6,617 nucleotides of DNA from Verrucomicrobiota bacterium. Its GTDB lineage: Bacteria; Verrucomicrobiota; Lentisphaeria; Oligosphaerales; Oligosphaeraceae. The notes under the pieces were generated by a model. It saw only the letters and a program-made list of their open reading frames with translations. It was not told where the DNA came from and ran no database searches. Within the stretch, counting starts at the first letter, position 1; each line of letters opens with the position of its first letter. Below, piece after piece: positions 1 to 5,660 of the stretch. The stretch spans positions 1 to 6,617 of the forward strand of contig JAKLHU010000127.1 of assembly GCA_022709995.1 (NCBI GenBank). The letters run 5' to 3'. Made by a program: the position numbers and the translations under genes.

Positions 1-933
1 CAGCCTTGCTTCCTGCGCCTGGTGGATGTCATCACCGACGGAGACGTTTTCGCCGCGTCGCCGGAGAACATCGGCCGCCATGTCGCGGCGGCGCACACGC
101 TGTTCAACGTCTGTAACGTGTTCCTGTTTTTGCCGTTTGTCGGTTTTCTGGCGGCGATCGCGAAATTGCTGGTTCCCGACCGGCGTGACAGCCAGGTGGC
201 GGCCGAGCGCATCTGCTATTTGGAGCCGCACCTTCTCAACACGCCGTCAGCGGCGTTGAACCAGGTCCTCACCGCCTTGTTGAACATGACCAGGGAGGCG
301 ATGAATCTGGCCAACCGGGCCCTGACGGCCGTCATCAGCCGCGACCAGAGCCAGGAGGAAGAGTTGAAACACGCCGAAGAGCAGATCGACCAGGCCCAGC
401 GTGACATCATCGACTACCTGGTGACGCTGACCCGGCGGAACTTGAGCGAAAACCAGTCGGCGACGATTCCCGACTTCATGCACTGTGTCAACGACGTGGA
501 GCGCATTGGCGACCGCGCCATCAATATATTCGAATTGACGGCCCCGCTGTCCCTGCAGGCGGAGGGCTTTTCCGACCGCGCCATTCAGGAGATCGCCGAC
601 ATCAAGTATCATATCACCGAGCTGTCCAACCGCTTGATTGAAGGCATGTCCAACAGCGATCCGGACGCCATCACCAAGGTGATTCAGCTGGAGCGTGAAG
701 TGAAGGCCATGACGTCCCGCTTCGAACGCAACCACGAGGCCCGCCTGCGCAGCCAGGACTGCACCGTCGAGAAAGGCGTCATTTATGTGGAGCTGCTGGC
801 CAATCTCGAACGCATCGCCGCGCACTTGAGCAACCTGGCCGAACGCGCCCACAAGATGCTCCAGCACCGGGTTGATTTCAAGGCCCTCGCCGCGCCTGCC
901 ATGGCCGCCCGCCCCGCCGACGCCAAGGCGTGA
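1..933 (+). CDS. Na/phosphate cotransporter family protein with C-terminal PhoU-like domain (5' partial)
   Basis: The reading frame is open from the first base, so the start lies outside the window; 310 residues are visible. Numbering from base 1, residues about 31-58 (HTLFNVCNVFLFLPFVGFLA region) form the last membrane segment of a Na/Pi cotransporter (PF02690 type, as in YjbB/NptA). The rest, about residues 80-295, is a mostly helical, charged, cytoplasmic PhoU-like domain. It has the two repeated helix signatures of that fold: DVERIGDRA at 165-173, intact, and NLERIAAHLSN at 268-278, where the second acidic residue of the usual ERIxD pattern is replaced by Ala/His. The family moves inorganic phosphate with sodium across the inner membrane, and the PhoU part is thought to regulate it. 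The last 15 or so residues are Ala/Pro-rich and probably disordered. The next gene is convergent, so this is the end of its transcription unit. Family assignment is confident; direction of transport (uptake or efflux) cannot be told. Confidence 0.88.
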   Translation, partial: QPCFLRLVDVITDGDVFAASPENIGRHVAAAHTLFNVCNVFLFLPFVGFLAAIAKLLVPDRRDSQVAAERICYLEPHLLNTPSAALNQVLTALLNMTREAMNLANRALTAVISRDQSQEEELKHAEEQIDQAQRDIIDYLVTLTRRNLSENQSATIPDFMHCVNDVERIGDRAINIFELTAPLSLQAEGFSDRAIQEIADIKYHITELSNRLIEGMSNSDPDAITKVIQLEREVKAMTSRFERNHEARLRSQDCTVEKGVIYVELLANLERIAAHLSNLAERAHKMLQHRVDFKALAAPAMAARPADAKA

Positions 934-943
934 CGCCTTGGCG
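921..943 (+). terminator. Perfect hairpin with the stop codon as its loop
   Basis: CGCCAAGGCG (921-930) and CGCCTTGGCG (934-943) are perfect reverse complements, and the three-base loop between them is the TGA stop codon of the transporter gene (931-933). The 10-bp stem is strong, but it is followed by a C/G-rich stretch rather than a T run, so it is not a classical intrinsic terminator. It may protect the 3' end of the mRNA, assist Rho-dependent ending, or block read-through into the convergent pseudopilin gene. Confidence 0.5.
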
Positions 944-959
944 CCTCCCGCGCCTCCCG

Positions 960-1001
960 TTCCGGACGGCTTTGGCGCGCTGCCTTCACGGGAGTCCGGA
1001 A
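960..1001. repeat. 8-bp perfect inverted repeat in convergent intergenic zone
   Basis: TTCCGGAC (960-967) is matched by its exact reverse complement GTCCGGAA (994-1001) across a 26-base spacer. It lies between two convergently transcribed genes, where it could form a 3'-end stem in either transcript. No function is visible beyond that. Confidence 0.4.
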
Positions 1002-1018
1002 AACTGGCCTTAGGCCAG
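1001..1018 (-). terminator. Possible weak intrinsic terminator for the pseudopilin gene
   Basis: CTGGCC (1004-1009) and GGCCAG (1013-1018) form a 6-bp stem with a 3-base loop. Read on the minus strand, the stem is followed directly by TTTT (complement of 1000-1003), the arrangement of a minimal intrinsic terminator. It lies about 205 bases beyond the stop codon of the minus-strand pseudopilin gene, on the far side of the tandem repeats, so those repeats would form its 3' untranslated region if this is the true end. The stem and T run are both short, so confidence is limited. Confidence 0.35.
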
Positions 1019-1024
1019 CCCTCG

Positions 1025-1208
1025 CCTTTGCCGGCGACATCGCTAGCCTGTGGTCATGCCGGCGTTGTTTCCAGTCTGTGTCTGGCGCCAGATGACATCG
1101 CCGTCGCCTGAGGCCATTCGGCGGGCACATTCCCGGCCGGCTCCTACCTTTGCCGGCGGCATCGCTGACCCGTGGTCGTGCCGGTGTGATTTCCGGTCGG
1201 CTCTTGCC
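1025..1208. repeat. Three degenerate tandem copies of a unit of about 61 bp
   Basis: Copies lie at about 1025-1085, 1086-1146 and 1147-1208. The first and third are aligned without gaps over 54 bases with 44 matches by hand count (both begin CCTTTGCCGGCG), offset by exactly 122 bases, twice the unit length. The middle copy is more diverged and needs small gaps, but shares GACATCG with the first and its end (TTCCCGGCCGGCTCC) matches the third (TTTCCGGTCGGCTCT), differing only by transitions. A 10-bp palindrome CTGGCGCCAG (1082-1091) spans the first junction. The array fills most of the space between the two convergent genes and does not code. It resembles a decaying intergenic repeat family; whether it recurs elsewhere in the genome cannot be seen. 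Confidence 0.6.
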
Positions 1209-1222
1209 GGGCTTGGGGGCAA

Positions 1223-2008
1223 TCAGGGGAGGGAGAAAATCTTGATGGCGTCGGCCCGGCTGCCGCCAAACCATCCCAGTTTGTACTGGGTTCGGAGGTC
1301 CGGGACGGAGAATCCGGAATAGCCGGAGTGGGTGTACGACAGGCTTTCCGAGGAGACGTGCCCGTCGACCCAGGCGGCATTGGTCTTGCCGTTGTGGCGG
1401 AAATGCATGTCCGGGGTGGCGTCGCCCCAGCCGTCGTACGGCGAGGAAATGGTGTACACTTCCACGATTTTTCCGGACGCCAGGAACTGGGCCGAATCGG
1501 CGAAGGCGATGGTCGCGGCCGGGTTTTTGACTTCCACGAGGCGGTGGAATCCGTTCCACCAGACGGAGAGGCTGTTGCCGTTGTAGCCGTAGCCGCCGCA
1601 GCCGAGGTTGTTGCCGTAGGGGCTGTTGTCGACGCCAATCTCGAACATGGCCGGGCACTGGGTGATTTTGTTGTTGGCGCCGATGTAGTCCATGATGCCG
1701 CCCTCGGGGGTGAAGGCGGCCGAGCTCGAGGTCCTGGTTCCACACCAGGCTTTGAGGTTGGCGGCGTCGGCCAGCGGGACCATGAAGTCGTCATGGTCGC
1801 CCGCATACATGAGAAAAGCCAAGCCGATTTGCTTGAGGCTGCCAACGCATTTGATGGCATTGGCCTTTTCTCTGGCCTTGCTCAACGCCGGCAGCAGCAT
1901 GGCGGCGAGAATCGCGATGATGGCGATGACGACCAGCAGCTCAATCAGCGTAAAACGGCGGCGGGAACGGAGACGCGGGCGGAAATCCGGGCAGGCAGAG
2001 AGCTTCAT
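1223..2008 (-). CDS. Pseudopilin-like protein with prepilin N-terminus and H-X9-DG C-terminal motif
   Basis: A 261-residue protein. Residues 1-18 form a basic leader ending in RRR, followed by F19-T20-L21-I22-E23 and a hydrophobic helix to about residue 40, then ALSKAREKA: the type IV pilin/pseudopilin N-terminus cut and methylated by a prepilin peptidase, with the conserved Glu at +5 (E23). The residue before the cut is Arg instead of the usual Gly. Near the C-terminus, H205 is followed by nine residues and then D215-G216, an exact H-X9-DG motif (prepilin-type processing-associated domain). The start at 2008 is chosen because it gives a normal leader length and has an AAGGAAGG Shine-Dalgarno 7 bases upstream; the open frame runs 27 codons further without support. 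Such proteins are found in large numbers in Lentisphaerota and Planctomycetota, usually as orphans without secretion genes beside them, as here. The protein probably sits in the envelope or forms part of a surface fibre; its exact role is unknown. The residues between are variable and unrecognised. Confidence 0.9.
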   Translation of the reverse strand: MKLSACPDFRPRLRSRRRFTLIELLVVIAIIAILAAMLLPALSKAREKANAIKCVGSLKQIGLAFLMYAGDHDDFMVPLADAANLKAWCGTRTSSSAAFTPEGGIMDYIGANNKITQCPAMFEIGVDNSPYGNNLGCGGYGYNGNSLSVWWNGFHRLVEVKNPAATIAFADSAQFLASGKIVEVYTISSPYDGWGDATPDMHFRHNGKTNAAWVDGHVSSESLSYTHSGYSGFSVPDLRTQYKLGWFGGSRADAIKIFSLP

Positions 2009-2015
2009 GCGAAGG

Positions 2016-2023
2016 CCTTCCTT
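2016..2023 (-). promoter_or_regulatory. Ribosome binding site of the pseudopilin-like gene
   Basis: On the minus strand this reads AAGGAAGG, 7 bases before the ATG at 2008-2006. It decides the start in favour of the internal Met over the upstream Met at 2089, which would give an atypically long leader of 45 residues before the cleavage site. Confidence 0.7.
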
Positions 2024-2147
2024 GTGTTGCGCGCACAAACTGTGGCTGGGTGGAGGCTCAAAGCACGGGCTCCGACTCATAAGCGGCAACGCCTATTTAC
2101 GGTTGCGCGACAGTTCCCGGATTGCACGGGATTCACCGCGGAAATCT

Positions 2148-2175
2148 TTGAGCTATGATGTGCCCATACTATAAC
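2148..2175 (+). promoter_or_regulatory. Candidate sigma70-type promoter, possibly of a small RNA
   Basis: TTGAGC (2148-2153) and TATAAC (2170-2175) are separated by 16 bases, a good match to -35/-10 boxes, predicting a start near 2182. No convincing gene begins in the next 400 bases; what follows is a stretch able to form several stable hairpins ending in a terminator-like element. The divergent pseudopilin gene begins 140 bases to the left. Confidence 0.4.
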
Positions 2176-2181
2176 GGTCCG

Positions 2182-2478
2182 GATGGGAAATGCCATGCGC
2201 CAGCCGGAAAAGACTTCCCGCTGCCAGTCATCCCGATCTCGGGCGCCGATGACAAGCGGGCGCGGCCGCAGCGCGGCCTGCCGATCCGCAGAAGGTGGCG
2301 ATGCCGCCGGAGCGGCACCAGCGAAGTGACCCGGGCACACTGACACCGGCTTCCAGGCCGTGCTCGCCAACCATCGATGCAACTCTTTTTGAGACAAAGA
2401 CTTGACTCATGGGCATGGCGCCTCGGGACTGAATTTCTCTCTCGACCCCGCTGGGGCTTTGCCGCCCGGCGGCGTTTT
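2182..2478 (+). ncRNA. Candidate structured non-coding RNA (unrecognised)
   Basis: About 297 bases lie between a promoter-like pair (2148-2175) and a terminator-like element (2446-2478), with no believable reading frame. The segment can form a series of neat, nested stems. CCCGCT (2217-2222) pairs with AGCGGG (2255-2260), and inside it GTCATC (2227-2232) pairs with GATGAC (2248-2253). GGCCGC (2264-2269) pairs with GCGGCC (2273-2278) around a 3-base loop. TGCCG (2279-2283) pairs with CGGCA (2313-2317), enclosing GGTGGC/GCCGCC (2294-2299 with 2303-2308). GGGCA (2333-2337) pairs with TGCTC (2361-2365), enclosing CGGC/GCCG (2347-2350 with 2357-2360). I looked for the signatures of SRP RNA, RNase P, tmRNA and common riboswitches and found none. 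GC-rich DNA folds easily by chance, so this is an inference. It could instead be a long leader of the downstream regulator gene or a decayed gene. Confidence 0.3.
2446..2478 (+). terminator. Terminator-like double hairpin with T run
   Basis: CCCC (2446-2449) and GGGG (2453-2456) form a short stem followed by CTTT. Directly after, GCCGC (2461-2465) and GCGGC (2469-2473) form a second stem around CCG, followed by GTTTT (2474-2478). The stems are short but all G/C. It would end a transcript coming from the 2148-2175 promoter before the regulator gene at 2619. Confidence 0.45.
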
Positions 2479-2511
2479 GAAAATAATCATCCACGCCAGC
2501 AGACCGCGGGG

Positions 2512-2526
2512 TGGCACTCCAATCGC
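2512..2526 (+). promoter_or_regulatory. Candidate sigma54 (-24/-12) promoter upstream of the sigma54 activator gene
   Basis: TGGCAC (2512-2517), five bases, then TCGC (2523-2526). This keeps the key GG and GC dinucleotides exactly 10 bases apart and matches the TGGCAC-N5-TTGC consensus at all but one position. It would start a transcript near 2538, giving a leader of about 80 bases before the ATG at 2619. Because the gene downstream encodes a sigma54-dependent activator, autoregulation is a natural reading, but a match of this quality can also occur by chance. Confidence 0.35.
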
Positions 2527-2546
2527 GCCCCGTCGCCGGCAAAAAT

Positions 2547-2576
2547 TTGGAAAATGGCATTTCACGGATATATTAT
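2547..2576 (+). promoter_or_regulatory. Candidate sigma70-type promoter of the NifA-like regulator gene
   Basis: TTGGAA (2547-2552) lies 16 bases before TATATT (2569-2574), or 18 before the overlapping TATTAT (2571-2576). The region 2541-2610 is strikingly A/T-rich against the GC-rich surroundings, as expected at a promoter. The predicted start is 35-40 bases before the ATG at 2619. Confidence 0.45.
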
Positions 2577-2618
2577 TGAGTTGGCTCGGATGATATCCAG
2601 AACATATAGAGAGAGACG

Positions 2619-4172
2619 ATGCCGGAAGATGTCCGTTCGGAGATAGCGGTGCTTCGCGAGATCAGCGAGGCCGTTGTGCATGAGCGCAATGTCAACGCCT
2701 TATTGGCCAAGGTGTTGGATATTCTGCACCGAAAAATGGGCATGTTGCGGGGAACGGTCACCATGCGGCGCGGCGACGTGCTGACGATTGAGGCGTCGCA
2801 TGGTTTGGACGAGTCCGAGGTCAAGCGCGGCCGCTACCGTCTCGGCGAAGGGGTCACCGGCCAGGTTGCCGCCACCGGCCAGGCCGCCGTGGTGGCGGAC
2901 ATTGCCAGGGACAAGCGCTTCCTGGACCGTACCGGGGCACGGGCGGCCGGGGAGCATGTGGCCTTTATCTGCGTGCCGGTGTTCCGCAACGGCAAAGTCG
3001 TGGGAACGCTGAGCATTGACCGTGACGTCGCGTCGCCGGGAGTCGACCTGACCGAGGACATGAAGCTGCTGGAGATCATCGGCAACCTGGCCGCCGAAGC
3101 CGTGGCGGCCCGCCAGCTGGAGCTGGAAGAACGCGAGAGTCTGCTGGCGGAAAACCGGCGCCTGCGCTCCGCCCTCGATACCACCGAAACACCTGGCGAA
3201 CTGATCGGCAACTGCCGGACCATGCAGAAAATCTACGAGTTGATCCGCCAGGTGGCGCCGAGCAATGCCACAGTCCTGATCCGGGGCGGCACCGGCACCG
3301 GCAAGGAGGTCGTCGCCAACGCCATCCGCCAGGTGAGCCCGCGGGCCCGTGCGCCCTATGTCGCCTTCAACTGCTCGGCTCTGCCGGAAAATCTGGTGGA
3401 AAGCGAACTGTTCGGGCATGAGAAGGGCGCCTTCACCGGCGCCGTCAACCGCCGCATCGGCCGGGTGGAGGCCGCCGACGGCGGCACTTTGTTTCTGGAT
3501 GAAATCGGCGACTTGTCGCTGCCCATCCAGGTCAAACTGCTCCGGTTCATCCAGGAACGCACGTTCTCCCGGCTGGGCAGCAACACGGAACTGAAGACGG
3601 ATGTGCGGCTGCTGGCGGCCACCAGCCGCAACCTCGAACAGCTGATGGCCGAAGGAAAATTCCGCGAGGACCTCTACTACCGCCTCAATATCTTCCAGAT
3701 TACCCTGCCGGACTTGAAGAACCGCCGTTCGGACATCATCCTCTTGGCGGAGCATTTCATCAGCAAGTTGAATGACAAATACGGCAAGAAAATCCACCGG
3801 ATCTCGACGCCGGCCATCAACATGATGATGTCGTACCACTGGCCGGGAAACGTCCGGGAACTGGAGAACTGCATCGAACGGGCCGTCTTGACGACGACGG
3901 ACGACACCATTCACGCCTACAACCTGCCGGTTTCCCTGCAGATGGCGCCAGACCCCGCCGCGGCTGATGACGCCCAGGTTGAGGAAAAAGTCCCCTTCAA
4001 CACAATGGTCGCGTCGTTCGAACGGGAATTGATTGTCGACGCGCTTAAGCGCAACAACGGAAACATGTCGGCGGCGGCCCGCGACCTGTCGCTGTCGCCG
4101 CGAGTCATTCATTACAAAATCGCCCAGTACGCCATCACGCCGGAATGGTACAAGGTGACCGCCAAGCCGTGA
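2619..4172 (+). CDS. NifA-like sigma54-dependent transcriptional activator (GAF, AAA+, Fis-type HTH)
   Basis: A 517-residue bacterial enhancer-binding protein that would use ATP to open promoters bound by sigma54 RNA polymerase. Residues about 8-165 form a sensory GAF domain of the NifA type (GEGVTGQV at 76-83, FICVPV at 116-121, GTLSIDR at 129-135). A short helical linker (about 165-190) leads to the AAA+ domain, about 193-440. It shows Walker A GGTGTGKE (223-230), the sigma54-contacting loop GAFTGA (270-275), Walker B TLFLDE (290-295), arginine-finger region FREDLYYRLN (348-357) and sensor II WPGNVREL (408-415). The C-terminal DNA-binding helix-turn-helix of Fis type is at about 464-506. 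Residue 224 is Gly where most relatives have Glu. There is no receiver domain, so it senses a ligand or partner through GAF and not a kinase signal. The start ATG has an AG-rich, weak Shine-Dalgarno (GAGAGAGA, 2609-2616). The overall style is closest to NifA, but no nitrogen-fixation genes are in the window and the true target genes are unknown. Confidence 0.93.
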   Translation: MPEDVRSEIAVLREISEAVVHERNVNALLAKVLDILHRKMGMLRGTVTMRRGDVLTIEASHGLDESEVKRGRYRLGEGVTGQVAATGQAAVVADIARDKRFLDRTGARAAGEHVAFICVPVFRNGKVVGTLSIDRDVASPGVDLTEDMKLLEIIGNLAAEAVAARQLELEERESLLAENRRLRSALDTTETPGELIGNCRTMQKIYELIRQVAPSNATVLIRGGTGTGKEVVANAIRQVSPRARAPYVAFNCSALPENLVESELFGHEKGAFTGAVNRRIGRVEAADGGTLFLDEIGDLSLPIQVKLLRFIQERTFSRLGSNTELKTDVRLLAATSRNLEQLMAEGKFREDLYYRLNIFQITLPDLKNRRSDIILLAEHFISKLNDKYGKKIHRISTPAINMMMSYHWPGNVRELENCIERAVLTTTDDTIHAYNLPVSLQMAPDPAAADDAQVEEKVPFNTMVASFERELIVDALKRNNGNMSAAARDLSLSPRVIHYKIAQYAITPEWYKVTAKP

Positions 4173-4199
4173 CCGAAACGCGGCCCGAAACGTCGCCCC

Positions 4200-4233
4200 A
4201 GTGCTCCCGGGAGGCGGCGCCACTGGCCGGTGG
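4200..4233 (+). repeat. Inverted repeats between the regulator gene and purA
   Basis: A 10-bp palindrome CTCCCGGGAG (4204-4213) lies inside an AGTG/CACT pair (4200-4203 with 4221-4224), overlapped by CCAC (4220-4223) / GTGG (4230-4233). No T run follows, so a complete intrinsic terminator is not evident. It may be a weak or Rho-linked ending, an mRNA processing stem, or a protein-binding site. No clear promoter for purA is seen in the 108-base gap. Confidence 0.3.
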
Positions 4234-4269
4234 AACAACGCATTTGCCACCAGATTTTGCAGCCAGACG

Positions 4270-4275
4270 AAGGAA
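4270..4275 (+). promoter_or_regulatory. Ribosome binding site of purA
   Basis: AAGGAA five bases before the ATG at 4281. It fixes the start there rather than at the in-frame GTG at 4230, whose extra 17 residues do not resemble the family N-terminus. Confidence 0.7.
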
Positions 4276-4280
4276 AATCA

Positions 4281-5567
4281 ATGCCATCAATTGTTGTGAC
4301 TGGAACGCAGTGGGGAGATGAAGGCAAAGGGAAAATCGTCGATTTTCTCGCGGAACGGGCGGATGTCGTGGCGCGCTACCAGGGCGGCAACAACGCCGGC
4401 CACACCGTCGTCGTGAAAGGGGAGGTGCACAAGCTGCATCTGCTGCCCTCGGGCATCCTCTATCCCGGCTGCCGGTGCGTCATCGGCAACGACGTCGTGG
4501 TCGACCCGGCCGTGCTCCTGCAGGAGCTGGAGACGCTGACGGCCCGCGGCTTCGACGCCGCCGGCCTGCGCATTTCCAACCGCGCCCATGTCATCATGCC
4601 CTATCACCGGCTGCTTGACCAGCTCGAGGAAGAGGGCAAGGGCGACGCCAAACTCGGCACCACCGGCCGCGGCATCGGCCCCTGCTACCAGGACAAGGTC
4701 GCCCGCACCGGCATCCGCTTCGTGTCGCTCCTCGATGACGAGGACTTCGCCGCGGAGCTGCGCCGCAACCTGGACTTCAAAAATCTGATTCTGACGCGCG
4801 TCTACGGCCGGGCGCCGCTGGACTTCGCCGCCATCTATGACGAATACCGCGGCTATGCGGCCCGCCTGCGGCCCTACGTGACGGACACGTCCCGCCTGCT
4901 CAACCGCGAGTTGGAGGCCGGGCACAAGGTCCTGTTCGAGGGCGCCCAGGCGGCCATGCTGGACCTGGACCACGGCACGTACCCGTATGTCACCTCGTCG
5001 CATCCGATTGCGGCCCATGCCGGCGTCGGCGCCGGTGTCGGCCCACGTCGCATTGACAAGGTCATCGGCGTGGTGAAGGCCTATACGACGCGGGTCGGCG
5101 CCGGACCTTTTCCGACCGAGCTGACGAATGCTCTCGGCGACGCCATCCGGGAAGCCGGCCATGAATACGGCACCACGACCGGCCGGCCTCGACGGTGCGG
5201 CTGGCTCGACGCTTGCGTCCTCCGCTACGCCCGCGACGTCAGCGGGATTGACTGCATGGCCTTGACCCGGCTTGACATCCTCGACCGCCTGCCAGACCTG
5301 AAAATCTGCACCGGCTACCGCTGCCAGGGACAGCTGTTGGACGAATTCCCCGCCAGCCTGAAGGTGCTGGGCCAGGTGGAGCCGGTGTACGAGGACTTGC
5401 CGGGCTGGATGACCGACATCTCCACGGCGCGGCGCTACGAGGATCTGCCGCCGGCCTGCCGGGCCTACGTGGAGAGGATTGCCGCCTTAAGCGGGATGCG
5501 GGCGGCGATCGTTTCCGTCGGCCCCGCCCGCGACCAGACTATTATTCGGGAACCGATGTTCGATTGA
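4281..5567 (+). CDS. purA: Adenylosuccinate synthase
   Basis: A 428-residue cytoplasmic enzyme, close to the usual length (E. coli 432). It joins IMP and aspartate using GTP to make adenylosuccinate, the first committed step from IMP to AMP. Visible family motifs: the nucleotide-binding loop GTQWGDEGKGK (8-18) with catalytic D13; NAGHTVV with catalytic H41; IMP-contacting GTTGRGIGP (126-134) and R142; GAQ with Q223; the HGTYPYVTSS stretch (231-240) with T238; RVGAGPFPTE (271-280); the aspartate loop TTTGRPRR (298-305); guanine-binding LTRLD (328-332); and SVGPAR near the C-terminus. Two departures are seen: the guanine motif, usually TKLD, reads TRLD; and the segment after VTSS reads HPIAAHAGVG where E. 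coli has NTTAGGVATG. All catalytic residues are present, so it should be active. It follows the sigma54 activator gene by 108 bases and precedes rsfS by 93, on the same strand. Confidence 0.97.
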   Translation: MPSIVVTGTQWGDEGKGKIVDFLAERADVVARYQGGNNAGHTVVVKGEVHKLHLLPSGILYPGCRCVIGNDVVVDPAVLLQELETLTARGFDAAGLRISNRAHVIMPYHRLLDQLEEEGKGDAKLGTTGRGIGPCYQDKVARTGIRFVSLLDDEDFAAELRRNLDFKNLILTRVYGRAPLDFAAIYDEYRGYAARLRPYVTDTSRLLNRELEAGHKVLFEGAQAAMLDLDHGTYPYVTSSHPIAAHAGVGAGVGPRRIDKVIGVVKAYTTRVGAGPFPTELTNALGDAIREAGHEYGTTTGRPRRCGWLDACVLRYARDVSGIDCMALTRLDILDRLPDLKICTGYRCQGQLLDEFPASLKVLGQVEPVYEDLPGWMTDISTARRYEDLPPACRAYVERIAALSGMRAAIVSVGPARDQTIIREPMFD

Positions 5568-5568
5568 A

Positions 5569-5626
5569 GCCAGACGCCAGGATTGGCAGCGGCCGCCAGA
5601 CCGGGCCAGCGCGAGCCGCCAGCCAG
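5569..5626. repeat. Cluster of six GCCAG pentamers between purA and rsfS
   Basis: GCCAG occurs at 5569, 5576, 5595, 5605, 5618 and 5622, all in the same orientation within 58 bases of the intergenic gap. The spacing is irregular. This may be a site for a DNA- or RNA-binding protein, or simply a composition effect in C/G-rich spacer DNA. Confidence 0.3.
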
Positions 5627-5649
5627 CTACTTTCACCAGCACGAAAACC

Positions 5650-5656
5650 AGGGGAG
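5650..5656 (+). promoter_or_regulatory. Ribosome binding site of rsfS
   Basis: AGGGGAG four bases before the ATG at 5661. It supports that start over any upstream in-frame alternative; the 26 codons before it in the same frame do not resemble the RsfS family. Confidence 0.65.
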
Positions 5657-5660
5657 TGTT

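Noticed and set aside
1328..2158. A 276-codon plus-strand frame opposite the pseudopilin gene
   Set aside because: It is low in hydrophobic structure, Gly/Val/Ala/Arg-rich, with no recognisable domain, and opposite a clear H-X9-DG protein.
2155..2343. Small plus-strand frame starting MMCPYYNGPDGKCHAP (62 codons)
   Set aside because: The Cys-containing start looked promising, but there is no good Shine-Dalgarno, the likely -10 box lies inside it, and its second half is Arg-rich out-of-frame-type sequence. A remnant of a small gene is possible but unsupported.
2182..2478. SRP RNA, RNase P RNA, tmRNA or a known riboswitch
   Set aside because: The conserved cores (the GGAAGGAAGCAGCC-type SRP loop, GAGGAAAGTCCGGGC of RNase P, the tmRNA ends with CCA, the cobalamin GCCACTG box) are not present in this segment.
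2700..4250. A 516-codon open frame on the minus strand opposite the NifA-like gene
   Set aside because: It lies entirely antisense to a gene with a complete set of family motifs, and its translation resembles no known domain; long antisense frames are common in GC-rich genes.
4287..5162. A 291-codon minus-strand frame opposite purA
   Set aside because: It is the mirror of a highly conserved enzyme gene, with no domain and no ribosome binding site of its own.
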